A program made the position numbers and the translations under genes. A stretch of 38,939 nt of DNA from Pseudomonadales bacterium (GTDB taxonomy: Bacteria > Pseudomonadota > Gammaproteobacteria > Pseudomonadales > Pseudohongiellaceae): the NCBI GenBank assembly GCA_022819645.1, contig JAJEGU010000040.1, positions 1 through 38,939 on the forward strand, given 5' to 3'. The notes beneath the pieces were generated by a model. The model was not told the DNA's origin and made no database searches. It worked only from the letters and a program-made list of their open reading frames with translations. Below, in pieces: positions 15,261-25,278 of this stretch; position 1 is the first letter of the stretch, and the number at the start of each line of letters is the position of its first letter.

Positions 15261-17000
15261 ATGAGAACCAGTCAATTCCTCCTCGCCACCGTCAAGGAAT
15301 CACCGGCTGAAGCCGAACTTGTCAGCCACCGGCTGATGCTGCGGGCGGGCATGATCCGCAAGGTCGCCAGCGGCGTTTACAACCTGTTGCCGCTGGGCCT
15401 GCGGGTGATTCACAAGATCGCCAACGTGGTGCGCGAGGAAATGGACCGCATCGGCGCGCTCGAAGTACTGATGCCCATGGTGCAGCCGGCGGAATTGTGG
15501 CGGGAGTCCGGCCGCTGGGAAGGCATGGGGCCCGAACTCGCGCGGCTTCGGGACCGCCACGAGCGGGACTTCTGCCTCGGGCCGACCCACGAGGAAGTCG
15601 TCACCGACATCATTCGCAACGAATGCCACAGCTACCGTCAGTTGCCGGTGACCCTGTACCAGATCCAGACCAAGTTCCGCGACGAGCGGCGGCCGCGCTT
15701 CGGCGTCATGCGCGCCCGGGAATTCATCATGAAGGACGCCTATTCCTTTCATGACAGCCAGGACTCGCTGGAGCAGACCTATCGCGACATGCACGGCGCC
15801 TACGAAGCCATCATCGGCCGCCTCGGGCTCGATTATCGCGCCGTGGCGGCGGATTCGGGCAATATCGGCGGCAAGACCTCCCATGAATTCCACGTACCCG
15901 CGGATTCCGGCGAGGACGAGATCGTTTTTTCCACCGAAAGCGATTATGCAGCCAACATCGAACTCGCCACGGGCAATGTGCCCGAGCCCGCCGATACCGC
16001 GGAGCCGCTGGACTGCGAAACCACCGACACCGGCGCCGCGGCGAGTATTGAGGAAGTCTGCCGGGTTCTCGGCATCGAGCCGCGGCGACAGGTGAAAACC
16101 CTGGTGGTGCATGCCGCCGACGCCAATGGCGCCCCGGGGGAGAATCTCGTGGCGCTGTTGCTGCGGGGCGATCAGAGCCTGAACGAAACCCTGGCCCAAC
16201 AACTTGAGGGCGTCGGCTCGCCCCTGCGTTTTGCCGATGACGCGCTGATTGCCGAGCGCATCGGCTGCGCCCCCGGTTGCCTTGGCCCGCTGAAAGGTCT
16301 GGGCATCCGCCGCATCGCCGACCCCAGCGTGACGGGCCTGCGAAACTTCGTCTGCGGCGCCAACGAGGCGGGTCGCCATCTGGTCAACGCCAACTGGGAA
16401 CGGGACTGCGCCTACGACGAGGCGGCCCACATCCGCCGGGTGCGGGAAGGCGACCTGAGCCCCGACGGAAAAGGCAGGCTGACGATTCGCCGGGGCATCG
16501 AAGTAGGCCATATCTTCCAGTTGGGCACCAAATACAGCGAAGCCATGAACGCCACCGTGCTCAATGAACAGGGCAGGTCGGTGGTGATGCACATGGGCTG
16601 CTACGGCATCGGCGTCACCCGTCTCGCCGCCGCCTGCATTGAACAGAACCATGACGACCGGGGCATCATCTGGCCCGCCGGCATCGCCCCGTTTCAACTC
16701 ATCATCGTGGAAATCGACGCCCACAAATTGGAAAACGTCAGGCAGCAGGCCGAGGCCATGTACCGGCAGGCCAGGCAGGCAGGCATCGAGACCCTGTTCG
16801 ATGACCGCGACCGCAAGACCAGTCCGGGCGTCAAGTTTGCCGAATCCGAACTGATCGGCATTCCCCATCGGCTGGTGATTTCGCCGCGCACGCTGGCCAA
16901 TGGCGGGGTCGAGCACACCTGCCGCCGCAGCGGTGAAAAATCGAGTGTCGCAGCGGATGAGGCGGTGGCGATGATCGCGGACCAACTCGCCGCTTCCTGA
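15261..17000 (+). CDS. proS: Prolyl-tRNA synthetase
   Basis: Class II synthetase that charges tRNA-Pro. The bacterial-type architecture is complete in 579 residues. It has motif 1 region, motif 2 (TKFRDERRPRFGVMRAREF), a YbaK-like editing insertion (about residues 225-385), motif 3 (GCYGIGVTRL) and an anticodon-binding domain. The start is ATG at 15261, giving the standard opening MRTSQFLLAT; an upstream in-frame GTG at 15231 is unlikely. Confidence 0.97.
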   Translation: MRTSQFLLATVKESPAEAELVSHRLMLRAGMIRKVASGVYNLLPLGLRVIHKIANVVREEMDRIGALEVLMPMVQPAELWRESGRWEGMGPELARLRDRHERDFCLGPTHEEVVTDIIRNECHSYRQLPVTLYQIQTKFRDERRPRFGVMRAREFIMKDAYSFHDSQDSLEQTYRDMHGAYEAIIGRLGLDYRAVAADSGNIGGKTSHEFHVPADSGEDEIVFSTESDYAANIELATGNVPEPADTAEPLDCETTDTGAAASIEEVCRVLGIEPRRQVKTLVVHAADANGAPGENLVALLLRGDQSLNETLAQQLEGVGSPLRFADDALIAERIGCAPGCLGPLKGLGIRRIADPSVTGLRNFVCGANEAGRHLVNANWERDCAYDEAAHIRRVREGDLSPDGKGRLTIRRGIEVGHIFQLGTKYSEAMNATVLNEQGRSVVMHMGCYGIGVTRLAAACIEQNHDDRGIIWPAGIAPFQLIIVEIDAHKLENVRQQAEAMYRQARQAGIETLFDDRDRKTSPGVKFAESELIGIPHRLVISPRTLANGGVEHTCRRSGEKSSVAADEAVAMIADQLAAS

Positions 17001-17020
17001 GCAGCGTCGAGGCATGCCAT

Positions 17021-17965
17021 ATGGGGCGACTTTCAGCGATTCCCCGGGCGCTGGCCAGGTCCGCCGGCGAATGGCTGTGGCGGGATGACGCCGGCCTGCC
17101 CATGACGCAGCGCGCCCCCCGGCGCTGCCTGCAAATCGCCGCGGCCCTGGTTCGCGATCTCGCCGGCGGGCAGATTTCCCTGCGCGCCATGGGCCTGGTA
17201 TTCATCACCTTTGTGGGCTTCTTCCCGGCGCTGACCCTGATTTTCGCGATTCTGCAGCAGTTCGGCTTTCACAACGACCTGCGGCCCGCCCTGCTTACGA
17301 TACTGCGACCGCTTGGCGAGCGGGGCGCCGAACTTGCCGACCAGATCATCGGCTATATCGACAATCTGCAGGCGGAATACATCGGCGGCGCGAGTCTGGC
17401 CTTTCTGCTGTATCTGGTGCTGGACATGCTGCGCAAGATCGAGGGCTGCTTCAATTACATCTGGCAGGTGCGCCCCGCGGGGCTGCGGCCAAAACGGCTG
17501 CTCGGCTATTTGCTGGCGGTGCTGCTTGGCCCGCTGCTGCTGTTGCTGTCCATCAGCATCAGTACCCTGGTCAATGCCCCGGCGCTGCTCGGCCATATGG
17601 AGGCATTCGCCGCCGACAGCCCCCTGCGGTTGCTTGGCGGCCAGATTCCGGCGGCGATTTCCCTGTTGCTGCCGCTGGCTCTGATGTCGCTGGCTTTCGC
17701 CCTGTTGTACCTGCTGCTGCCCGCCGCCAGGGTGCGCTTTGTTCCGGCGCTGATCGGCGGCGTGGTTACCGCCCTGGTGTGGAAACTGATGGGTTCGGTG
17801 TTTCAGGTGGTTTTCGTTTCCGCGGCCCGGGATTCCATCTATCTCGCCTTCGCCTCGGTAATTGCCGTGATGTATTTTGTATACTTTGGCTGGATGGTGG
17901 CGCTGACCGGCAGCAATATCGCCTATTATCAGCAGCACCCGGACCGGATTCGCAGCGGCCGCTGA
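17021..17965 (+). CDS. yihY: YihY/BrkB-family inner-membrane protein
   Basis: Polytopic membrane protein with about six predicted spans, for example GLVFITFVGFFPALTLIFAIL, GASLAFLLYLVLDML, LLAVLLGPLLLLLSISIS, ISLLLPLALMSLAFALLYLLL and FASVIAVMYFVYFGWMVALTG. The family (UPF0761, formerly called RNase BN) has no agreed function; the true RNase BN/Z is a different protein. The 314-residue length fits. GAGG precedes the ATG. It starts a same-strand run with arsC, wrbA and the DUF2069 gene. Confidence 0.88.
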   Translation: MGRLSAIPRALARSAGEWLWRDDAGLPMTQRAPRRCLQIAAALVRDLAGGQISLRAMGLVFITFVGFFPALTLIFAILQQFGFHNDLRPALLTILRPLGERGAELADQIIGYIDNLQAEYIGGASLAFLLYLVLDMLRKIEGCFNYIWQVRPAGLRPKRLLGYLLAVLLGPLLLLLSISISTLVNAPALLGHMEAFAADSPLRLLGGQIPAAISLLLPLALMSLAFALLYLLLPAARVRFVPALIGGVVTALVWKLMGSVFQVVFVSAARDSIYLAFASVIAVMYFVYFGWMVALTGSNIAYYQQHPDRIRSGR

Positions 17966-17980
17966 GCGCTGGAGCGATCT

Positions 17981-19286
<1,306 letters not shown>

Positions 19287-19302
19287 CTGCAAGCCGAGAC
19301 CT

Positions 19303-19341
19303 GTCATGCTGCGCCGTCTCTTTCTGCGCGCGCAGAATGAC
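19303..19341. repeat. Repeat C, degenerate copy
   Basis: GTCATGCTGCGC at the left and GCGCAGAATGAC at the right form an imperfect palindrome of the C family. It lies just before element E. Confidence 0.6.
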
Positions 19342-19350
19342 CGGAGGGCT

Positions 19351-19617
19351 GGGGCCTGTTCACACTATGCGCTGTTGCCCTGTTGTGTCTGTCACGTCGC
19401 CAATCAAGGCGCGGGGAGCGTAGTTTGGTGATTCCAAATGAGCGAGTCGCAAGGCCGGGTGGCGACGTGACAGACACAACCCGAAGGGCCGGGTCTCTTT
19501 TTCCTCCCGGCGGCGTTGCCGCTCGCTTATGTGGATCAACCACACGGCACTCGCGGCGTCTTGCCGGACGAAAAAAGGGACCCGGCAGAGCGACAGCGCA
19601 TAGTGTGAACAGGCCCC
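19351..19617. mobile_element. Element E: 267-bp element with 28-bp inverted ends
   Basis: The left end 19351-19378 (GGGGCCTGTTCACACTATGC...) and right end 19590-19617 are inverted copies with one mismatch in 28. A 19-bp perfect inner inverted repeat (19383-19401 with 19461-19479; GGCGACGTGACAGACACAA) and an imperfect pair GCCGGGTCTC/GGGACCCGGC are nested inside. No convincing coding frame is present. It resembles a MITE or a structured RNA cassette placed between the convergent DUF2069 gene and hda. Confidence 0.8.
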
Positions 19618-19619
19618 AA

Positions 19620-20315
19620 CTACCAGCCGAGCACGCGTTTTGCCTGGGGAACGGTGACGCGGTGCTGGCGCCGGATCTCGCTTTCATCGAGACGTTGGAG
19701 AATGTCCATCAGGGCGTCAAGCCGGCGCTCGGCCCGGATGCAGATGTAGTCTATCACGCTGTCCGTGAGTCGCAGCCCGCGGTTGCGGGCCCGCAACACG
19801 AAGGCTTCGCGGATACCGGTTTCGCCAAGGGGGTGCAGCCGGAAAACCAGCGCCTGCTGCAAACGGGAGCGCAGGTCGGCAAGCTGCCAGGAAATATTGC
19901 CCGCGGTTGCCGAAGCAGACAGCAGCAGCCGGGTGTCCCCCGGGTTCACGGTATTGATCAGCCGCACCAGCGCCCGCTCCCAGTCCGTATCCCCGGCCGC
20001 GAGCTGCACATCATCGATGCAGATCACCGACAATCCGTCAATGCCTTCGAGAATTTCCGGTTGCATCTGCTCCCTGAGGGCCAGAGGCAGAAAAAATGCG
20101 CCGCCGCTGCCGGCCATATGGCAACAGGCTTGCAGCAGATGAGTGCGGCCACTGGCGGGCGGCCCCCAGACCAGCACCGGCGAATCGATTCTGCCCGGCT
20201 CCTGCAACCAGTTGACCAGTTGCCGGTTTTCCAGCGAGACAATGAAATTTGCAAAAGTCGCCTCGTCTTCCAGGCCCACCGCAAGCGGCAGTTGCATTTC
20301 GTGGGGGGGCGCCAC
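19620..20315 (-). CDS. hda: DnaA regulatory inactivator Hda
   Basis: DnaA-like AAA+ protein that, with the loaded beta clamp, stimulates hydrolysis of DnaA-ATP and so limits re-initiation of replication. The N-terminal clamp-binding motif MQLPLAV (residues 7-13) is present. The ATPase segment has a degenerate Walker A (WGPPASGRTHLL), Walker B-like ICIDDVQL and the sensor region. The protein has 231 residues. The start is GTG at 20315, two bases after the stop of the upstream gene; ATG at 20297 is an alternative. The TAG stop lies two bases from element E. Confidence 0.92.
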   Translation of the reverse strand: MAPPHEMQLPLAVGLEDEATFANFIVSLENRQLVNWLQEPGRIDSPVLVWGPPASGRTHLLQACCHMAGSGGAFFLPLALREQMQPEILEGIDGLSVICIDDVQLAAGDTDWERALVRLINTVNPGDTRLLLSASATAGNISWQLADLRSRLQQALVFRLHPLGETGIREAFVLRARNRGLRLTDSVIDYICIRAERRLDALMDILQRLDESEIRRQHRVTVPQAKRVLGW

Positions 20316-20317
20316 GG

Positions 20318-21394
20318 CTAGCGCATCCAGCGGTAATGCAACAGGGATTCCGCCGCGCTGTCGCCGCCGCTGATCGGCAACAGGTCCCGATCCAGGGCAA
20401 TCAGATTGAACAACTGCTCCATGCTTCCCTGGAGGCCGAGTTCGAGTTCGAGTCTTTCACCGTCCACGGACACGACTTCGGCGTTCTGCACCAGGCCAAT
20501 GCCGCGCACATAATCGACCAGAGCGGTGTAATCGGCAAAATTGCGAACGCCATCGACTCGCAGCCGCACCGATTGTTCCCCCGGCCCACCGGGAACCAAA
20601 GCGAAATACCCGGCCAGATTGCGGGTGATACGCCCCAGCGGCACAGCCAGGTAATCCTCAATTTCGGTGGCGAATCCATCGAAGACTTCGGTTTCTCCCA
20701 TGAACAGGAACTGCCAAAGACCCACGAATTCGCCGGTGGCGGTAAACAGCAGGCGCCCCGCCAGGATACTGTCGGGGTCATAACGGTTGCTCGCGGCGCG
20801 GATGGCCAGTTCGTCCTGGGTCCAGATTGCATCCGCGGGCAGGTTGCGGCGATCCTCGATATCAAGCAGGGGAAAGATGATGGGCAGGCCGCGCTCTTCA
20901 CTGAAGCGGCGCATGTATTCGATGATTTCCGGGGCGGTTTCCGGACTGAGCAAACTGCGCTGGCCAGCGACGTCCTGCAGCACCATCCACACCAGCACAC
21001 TGGGCCGGTTGCTGTCCCACACCGGAATGTCCGCCTCGCTGAGCAACTGGTTAATCAGTGGCGCCGAAAACTGCACTTCGAGATAGCGCTGGCCGGCGAT
21101 CGGTCCTGCCGCCGCTTCGGTGGCATAGGCAAATGCCTGGACGAAGTCACCGGCATTGGCCGCCGCCGCCCGGATGCGCGGGTGTTCCAGCCGCGCCTCA
21201 ACGCCGGTCACCTTGACGATCATGCGGCGAAAGGCAAGCTCATAGGCGCGGTTGCGCTCCCGGTTGCTTTCGTCCGCCACCGCCACCCGCTGCTGATACA
21301 GGCCCACTATGGGCAGGCCGAAAACCGGGGGGGCATGCAGCGGTGGCGCCAGCAGAATCGCCAGCAGCGAGAGCGCGCCGAAAGTCTCGCGCAT
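20318..21394 (-). CDS. DUF2066 family exported protein
   Basis: Conserved gammaproteobacterial protein of unknown function, usually found between purM and hda as here. From ATG at 21394 it has 358 residues. A signal-peptide-like start (RETFGALSLLAILLAPPLHA) suggests export to the periplasm. The body begins GLYQQRVAVADESNRERNRAYELAFRRMIVKVTG, typical of DUF2066, and contains PSVLVWMVL. ATG at 21430 is an alternative start; neither has a strong Shine-Dalgarno sequence. It is divergent from purM and nearly abuts hda (2 bp), so the two are probably co-transcribed. Confidence 0.82.
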   Translation of the reverse strand: MRETFGALSLLAILLAPPLHAPPVFGLPIVGLYQQRVAVADESNRERNRAYELAFRRMIVKVTGVEARLEHPRIRAAAANAGDFVQAFAYATEAAAGPIAGQRYLEVQFSAPLINQLLSEADIPVWDSNRPSVLVWMVLQDVAGQRSLLSPETAPEIIEYMRRFSEERGLPIIFPLLDIEDRRNLPADAIWTQDELAIRAASNRYDPDSILAGRLLFTATGEFVGLWQFLFMGETEVFDGFATEIEDYLAVPLGRITRNLAGYFALVPGGPGEQSVRLRVDGVRNFADYTALVDYVRGIGLVQNAEVVSVDGERLELELGLQGSMEQLFNLIALDRDLLPISGGDSAAESLLHYRWMR

Positions 21395-21524
21395 GCGACC
21401 GCCAAAGCCTGGAATCGTGCCTGTGAACATGGGGAAATGATACTGCAATTCCGCTACCATAGCGGCCTCCCGGAAGTCTGGCTGGCAGACTTCCCCGCAC
21501 ACATTGGAGCAAGGCGTTCCGGCC

Positions 21525-22577
21525 ATGAATGACCCAGCGCCCCAGGACGGCAAATCCCTGAGTTACCGGGACGCCGGAGTCGACATCGACCGGGGCAATG
21601 CCCTGGTCAGCCGGATCGGGCCAATCACCCGTTCCACCCTGCGACCTGAAGTGCTTTCCGCTATCGGCGGATTCAGTGGCTTGTGCGAAATTCCCGCCGG
21701 TTACCGGCATCCCGTGCTCGTGGCCGCTACCGACGGCGTGGGCACCAAGCTCAAGCTGGCCCTGGAATGCGGCAGGCACGAGGGCGTGGGTATCGATCTG
21801 GTGGCCATGTGCGTCAATGACCTGATCGTATGCGGCGCCGAACCCCTGTTCTTTCTCGATTATTACGCCACCGGCAAGCTCGACCTCGAAGTTGCCGAAA
21901 CGGTAATCGGCAGTATCGCCGCGGGCTGCCGGGAGGCGGGCTGCGCCCTGATCGGCGGAGAAACGGCGGAAATGCCAGGCATGTACGGCGGTGGCGACTA
22001 TGACCTTGCCGGTTTCGCCGTGGGCGTGGTGGAGCGCGACGGGATCATCTCGCCAGACCGGGTGGCCGCCGGCGACAGGCTGATCGGTCTGGCCTCATCC
22101 GGGCCGCATTCCAACGGCTATTCGCTGATCCGGCGTATTGTGGAGGTCTCCGGCGCCGATCTCGCCGCGCCATTTGCCAGCGGCAGCCTCGGCGACGCCC
22201 TGCTTGCGCCCACCCGAATCCATGTCCGCGCGGCAGCAGCGCTGCGGGAAAAACTGCGCCTGCGGGGGCTTGCTCATATCACCGGCGGCGGCATCAGCGA
22301 GAACCTGCCACGCATGCTGCCCGGGGGCTTGATGGCGAGGCTCGACGCCGGAAGCTGGCCAGAGCCGGAAATTTTTCACTGGCTGCAGCGCGCCGGCAAT
22401 GTCACCCGGGCAGAAATGCTGCGCACCTTCAATTGCGGCCTTGGCATGATCGTTTGCGTCGCGCGGGAAGATGAGGCAGAGGCCCTTTCCCTGTTGCGCG
22501 ATGTGGGGGAGGAGGCTTTTGTCGTGGGTACGGTGGCGCCCGGCGGCGATGTCGGGGCCACGGTCGTCATCGACTGA
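21525..22577 (+). CDS. purM: Phosphoribosylformylglycinamidine cyclo-ligase (AIR synthetase)
   Basis: PurM closes the imidazole ring in purine synthesis, converting FGAM to AIR with ATP. The 350-residue protein has the N-terminal segment [16 protein letters not shown], the ATP-binding glycine-rich part [14 protein letters not shown], and [11 protein letters not shown]. The C-terminal region includes [15 protein letters not shown]. The ATG at 21525 follows AAGG; an upstream TTG at 21504 is possible. It is followed 12 bp later by purN, the usual pairing. Confidence 0.97.
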   Translation: MNDPAPQDGKSLSYRDAGVDIDRGNALVSRIGPITRSTLRPEVLSAIGGFSGLCEIPAGYRHPVLVAATDGVGTKLKLALECGRHEGVGIDLVAMCVNDLIVCGAEPLFFLDYYATGKLDLEVAETVIGSIAAGCREAGCALIGGETAEMPGMYGGGDYDLAGFAVGVVERDGIISPDRVAAGDRLIGLASSGPHSNGYSLIRRIVEVSGADLAAPFASGSLGDALLAPTRIHVRAAAALREKLRLRGLAHITGGGISENLPRMLPGGLMARLDAGSWPEPEIFHWLQRAGNVTRAEMLRTFNCGLGMIVCVAREDEAEALSLLRDVGEEAFVVGTVAPGGDVGATVVID

Positions 22578-22589
22578 ACGGCACACTAG

Positions 22590-23243
22590 ATGTCCACAAA
22601 AACCATCGCGGTGCTGATTTCCGGCAATGGCTCGAATTTGCAGGCGCTGATCGACCAGGCCGGTGAGCAGGCTTACCGGGTTTCCGGCGTGGTCTGCAAC
22701 AGACCTTCGGCATTCGGTCTGCAACGAGCGGCCAGGGCCGGGATACCCTCGACAATCATCGAACATGGCGCTTTCCCCGACCGGGCCGCGTTCGACGCCG
22801 CCCTGCTTGCGGCAATCGAGCGCTTCCAGGCCGATTTCATCGTGCTCGCGGGCTTCATGCGAATTCTCGGGCCGGCTTTCATCCGCGCCAGACCGGGGGC
22901 CATACTCAATATCCACCCTTCCCTCCTGCCCGGGTATCCCGGCATGCACACCCACCGCCGTGTGCTGGCCGCCGGCGACAGCGAACATGGTATTTCGGTC
23001 CACTTCGTCAATGAGGAACTCGACGGCGGGCCGATTATCGCCCGCAGCCGCATTATCGTGGGTGAGGAAGACAGCGAGGAAAGCCTTGCCGGGCGGGTGC
23101 GCCGCCTTGAACACCACCTGTATCCGAAAGTCGTCGGCTGGCTTGCCGCGGGACGGCTGCAACTGCGGGGAAATGCCGTGTTCCTTGACCATGTGAAATT
23201 GCCGGCCACGGGCATGGAGCATCCCGCACCGGCGGGGGCGTAG
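22590..23243 (+). CDS. purN: Phosphoribosylglycinamide formyltransferase
   Basis: Transfers a formyl group from 10-formyltetrahydrofolate to GAR in purine synthesis. The opening IAVLISGNGSNLQALID binds the phosphoribosyl group. The catalytic segment ILNIHPSLLPGYPGMHTHRRVL contains the Asn-His pair, and GISVHFVNEELDGGPII contains the Asp. At 217 residues it is normal. The stop codon TAG is the first three bases of a family B derivative (TAGGCGCC), and fleQ converges on the same element. Confidence 0.96.
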   Translation: MSTKTIAVLISGNGSNLQALIDQAGEQAYRVSGVVCNRPSAFGLQRAARAGIPSTIIEHGAFPDRAAFDAALLAAIERFQADFIVLAGFMRILGPAFIRARPGAILNIHPSLLPGYPGMHTHRRVLAAGDSEHGISVHFVNEELDGGPIIARSRIIVGEEDSEESLAGRVRRLEHHLYPKVVGWLAAGRLQLRGNAVFLDHVKLPATGMEHPAPAGA

Positions 23244-23307
23244 GCGCCAAGGGCGCAGCGATAGCGAATTTTCGCTTTCGCGAATTCCTACGGCGCAAGC
23301 TCCTGGG
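23241..23307. repeat. Family B derivative holding the ends of purN and fleQ
   Basis: About 67 bp matching the right half of the full element at 10676-10842 (AGCGAATTTTCGC...GAATTCCTACGGCGCA). The purN stop TAG is its left edge. On the minus strand it encodes the last residues (QELAP) and the TAG (23288-23290) of the convergent fleQ-like gene. Confidence 0.8.
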
Positions 23308-24742
23308 AGTTCTGCCGCCCGGACGCGAGTTTGTGGCGGCGCATTTTCTCCACCAAAGTGGTGCGGCGCATTTGCAGGCGCTCGGCGGCGTGCTTGACCA
23401 CGCCGCCGCTGTCGCGCAGGGCGCGTTCGATGAAATCGCGCTCGAGATTGGCCAGATATTCCTTCAGGTCAAGACCGTGAATTGATGGCATGCTCGCGCT
23501 GTCGTCCACTGTGGGAAGCGGATATTGCCGCGGTCCTGATTGCAGGGGCGGCGGTCGCCCGGGCTCGACCCGCCGGATTTTCTCCGGTAATTGTTCGTTG
23601 CCCACGATGCCATGGGGATGGAGAATCGCCATGCGCTCGACCAGATTGGCGAGTTCCCGCACATTGCCGGGCCAGGACCAGGCGCAAAGCGCTGCAATGG
23701 CCGCGGAATTGAAGCGCACCGAACCCCTGCCGGCGGTTTCGAGATTGCGGATCAGCTCATTGAGCAGGTCAGGCAGGTCCTCGATGCGCTCCCGCAGGGG
23801 CGGCATTTCCACCGGAAACACATTGATGCGGTAATACAGGTCTTCGCGGAAATCCCCGGTGGCGATCATGTCTTCGAGGTTCTTGTGGGTGGCCGTGAGA
23901 ATCCGCGCATCGGTGCTGATGGAGCGGTTGCCGCCAACCTTCTCGAATGTTCCCGTTTCCAGCACCCGCAGCAGCTTGACCTGCATGTTCCGGGGCATGT
24001 CGCCGATTTCGTCGAGAAACAGCGTACCGCCGTGGGCGCGTTCAAAACGGCCGATGGTGGAAGCCACGGCGCCGGTAAAGGCGCCCCGCTCGTGGCCGAA
24101 CAATTCGCTTTCCAGCAACTCACCGGGAATCGCGCCGCAGTTCACCGGCACGAAGGGCTTGTCTTCCCGGCCCGAAATCCGGTGCAGGCTGCGGGCGACG
24201 ATTTCCTTGCCGGTGCCCGATTCCCCGGTTATCAGCACATTGACCTCGGAGTCCGCCAGCCGGGTGACGATTTCCCGGATACGCTGGATCGCCGGGCTCG
24301 CGCCAATCAGGCCCTGCACCGCGGCAAGTCCCCGGGAGATATCCGCATCCACAGCGCCGGCGAGATATTCGTGGCACAGGCGCGCCTTGTGCAGGGTGTC
24401 GAGCAGATTGCGGTAATTGGCCGGCGCGTCCGGCGCGGCGGACAAGCGGGCTCTCAGTCCGGCGCCGGCGATCTCCGGGATCTCTTCGACAGCCAGCAAC
24501 ACCATGGCGGCTTTGGGGAAAAGGCGGCCAATCTCCCGCAGCAATTCGCCCTCATCGCGGGAAATGGAGCCGAGCAGGACGATTTCGATACCTCCACACT
24601 TTCCGGCGGCCTGGCGCCAGTTGCCAGACTCGGCGCAGACAGGGGTTTCACCCAGAAATTCGAGTTTTACGGCAAGCTCATGGCGAGTGGCCGCGTCGTC
24701 GCTGATCAGCAGTATGGAAGGCTTGGCCGCGACCATGGGCAT
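23288..24742 (-). CDS. fleQ: Sigma-54-dependent transcriptional activator, FleQ/FlrA type
   Basis: Master-regulator type enhancer-binding protein; FleQ controls flagellar and, in Pseudomonas, biofilm genes. The N-terminal receiver-like domain (residues about 8-125) opens ILLISDD but lacks a phosphorylatable aspartate at the usual site (VLLG), as in FleQ. The AAA+ domain has Walker A GESGTGKE (173-180), the sigma-54 contact loop GAFTGA (220-225) and Walker B GGTLFLDEIG (238-247). A Fis-type helix-turn-helix closes the protein (about 440-475). The protein has 484 residues. The last residues QELAP and the TAG come from a family B repeat. The divergent FlgM-like gene supports a flagellar role. 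Confidence 0.85.
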   Translation of the reverse strand: MPMVAAKPSILLISDDAATRHELAVKLEFLGETPVCAESGNWRQAAGKCGGIEIVLLGSISRDEGELLREIGRLFPKAAMVLLAVEEIPEIAGAGLRARLSAAPDAPANYRNLLDTLHKARLCHEYLAGAVDADISRGLAAVQGLIGASPAIQRIREIVTRLADSEVNVLITGESGTGKEIVARSLHRISGREDKPFVPVNCGAIPGELLESELFGHERGAFTGAVASTIGRFERAHGGTLFLDEIGDMPRNMQVKLLRVLETGTFEKVGGNRSISTDARILTATHKNLEDMIATGDFREDLYYRINVFPVEMPPLRERIEDLPDLLNELIRNLETAGRGSVRFNSAAIAALCAWSWPGNVRELANLVERMAILHPHGIVGNEQLPEKIRRVEPGRPPPLQSGPRQYPLPTVDDSASMPSIHGLDLKEYLANLERDFIERALRDSGGVVKHAAERLQMRRTTLVEKMRRHKLASGRQNSQELAP

Positions 24743-24764
24743 GAGATTTCGAAACTGAATCGCC

Positions 24765-24827
24765 AGGAACCTGCGCCGCGGGAATTCACGGCTGCAAATC
24801 CGCTATCGCTGCGGCGCAGGCTCCTAG
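24765..24827. mobile_element. Family B element, short form (63 bp)
   Basis: Ends AGGAACCTGCGCCGC and GCGGCGCAGGCTCCTAG are inverted. The middle (GAATTCACGGCTGCAAATCC) matches bases just inside the left end of the 167-bp form, so it is probably an internal deletion derivative. It lies in the divergent fleQ-flgM promoter region. Confidence 0.8.
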
Positions 24828-24894
24828 TCTACACGATATCGTCCGGCGTCCTGATTTTCCGGTCAACTTCCCGCACAGGTTGCCGACATTCTGG

Positions 24895-25278
24895 ATGAGA
24901 CAGGAACAGCAATTGGCGGCGCCGGGGCCAACCCCAACGGTGCCGGCCCGACCCGGCAAACAACCCGACGCAATGAACGAAGACTTCGGCAGCAGGGGCA
25001 AGACCCTTCCTTTTGCCAGGCCCCTGCGCGCCGGACGCGGCGGCAATCCCGGCGCGGAAGACGCCATGGCGGAAGACTGGGAAGCGATGCTGGACCTGAT
25101 CCGGCAGCAACCCGATGTCAATATCAGCAAGACCGTCCAGCTTCACCGCCAGGTCGCCGCCGGACATTACCGGGTGAATGCGTCCCGGCTGGCCGACCGG
25201 CTGTTGCAGTTTGAATCCCGATTCGAAGACAGCATTCAGGGCCCAGGCTCCCAGGAAAGCGGTGGGCGCAACTCCTGA
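24895..25278 (+). CDS. flgM: FlgM-like anti-sigma-28 factor
   Basis: FlgM binds the flagellar sigma factor FliA until it is exported through the completed hook-basal body. The C-terminal half DVNISKTVQLHRQVAAGHYRVNASRLADRLLQFE fits the FlgM helix pattern, with the hallmark Y-x-V/I-x-x-x-x-[IL]-A-x-x-L-L-x-F-E. The N-terminal half is low-complexity and Gly/Pro-rich, consistent with FlgM disorder. The start is uncertain: ATG at 24895 (127 residues) or ATG at 24973 (101 residues, closer to the usual length). The end overlaps the convergent glycosyltransferase gene by 43 bp. No structural flagellar genes are in the window. Confidence 0.68.
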   Translation: MRQEQQLAAPGPTPTVPARPGKQPDAMNEDFGSRGKTLPFARPLRAGRGGNPGAEDAMAEDWEAMLDLIRQQPDVNISKTVQLHRQVAAGHYRVNASRLADRLLQFESRFEDSIQGPGSQESGGRNS

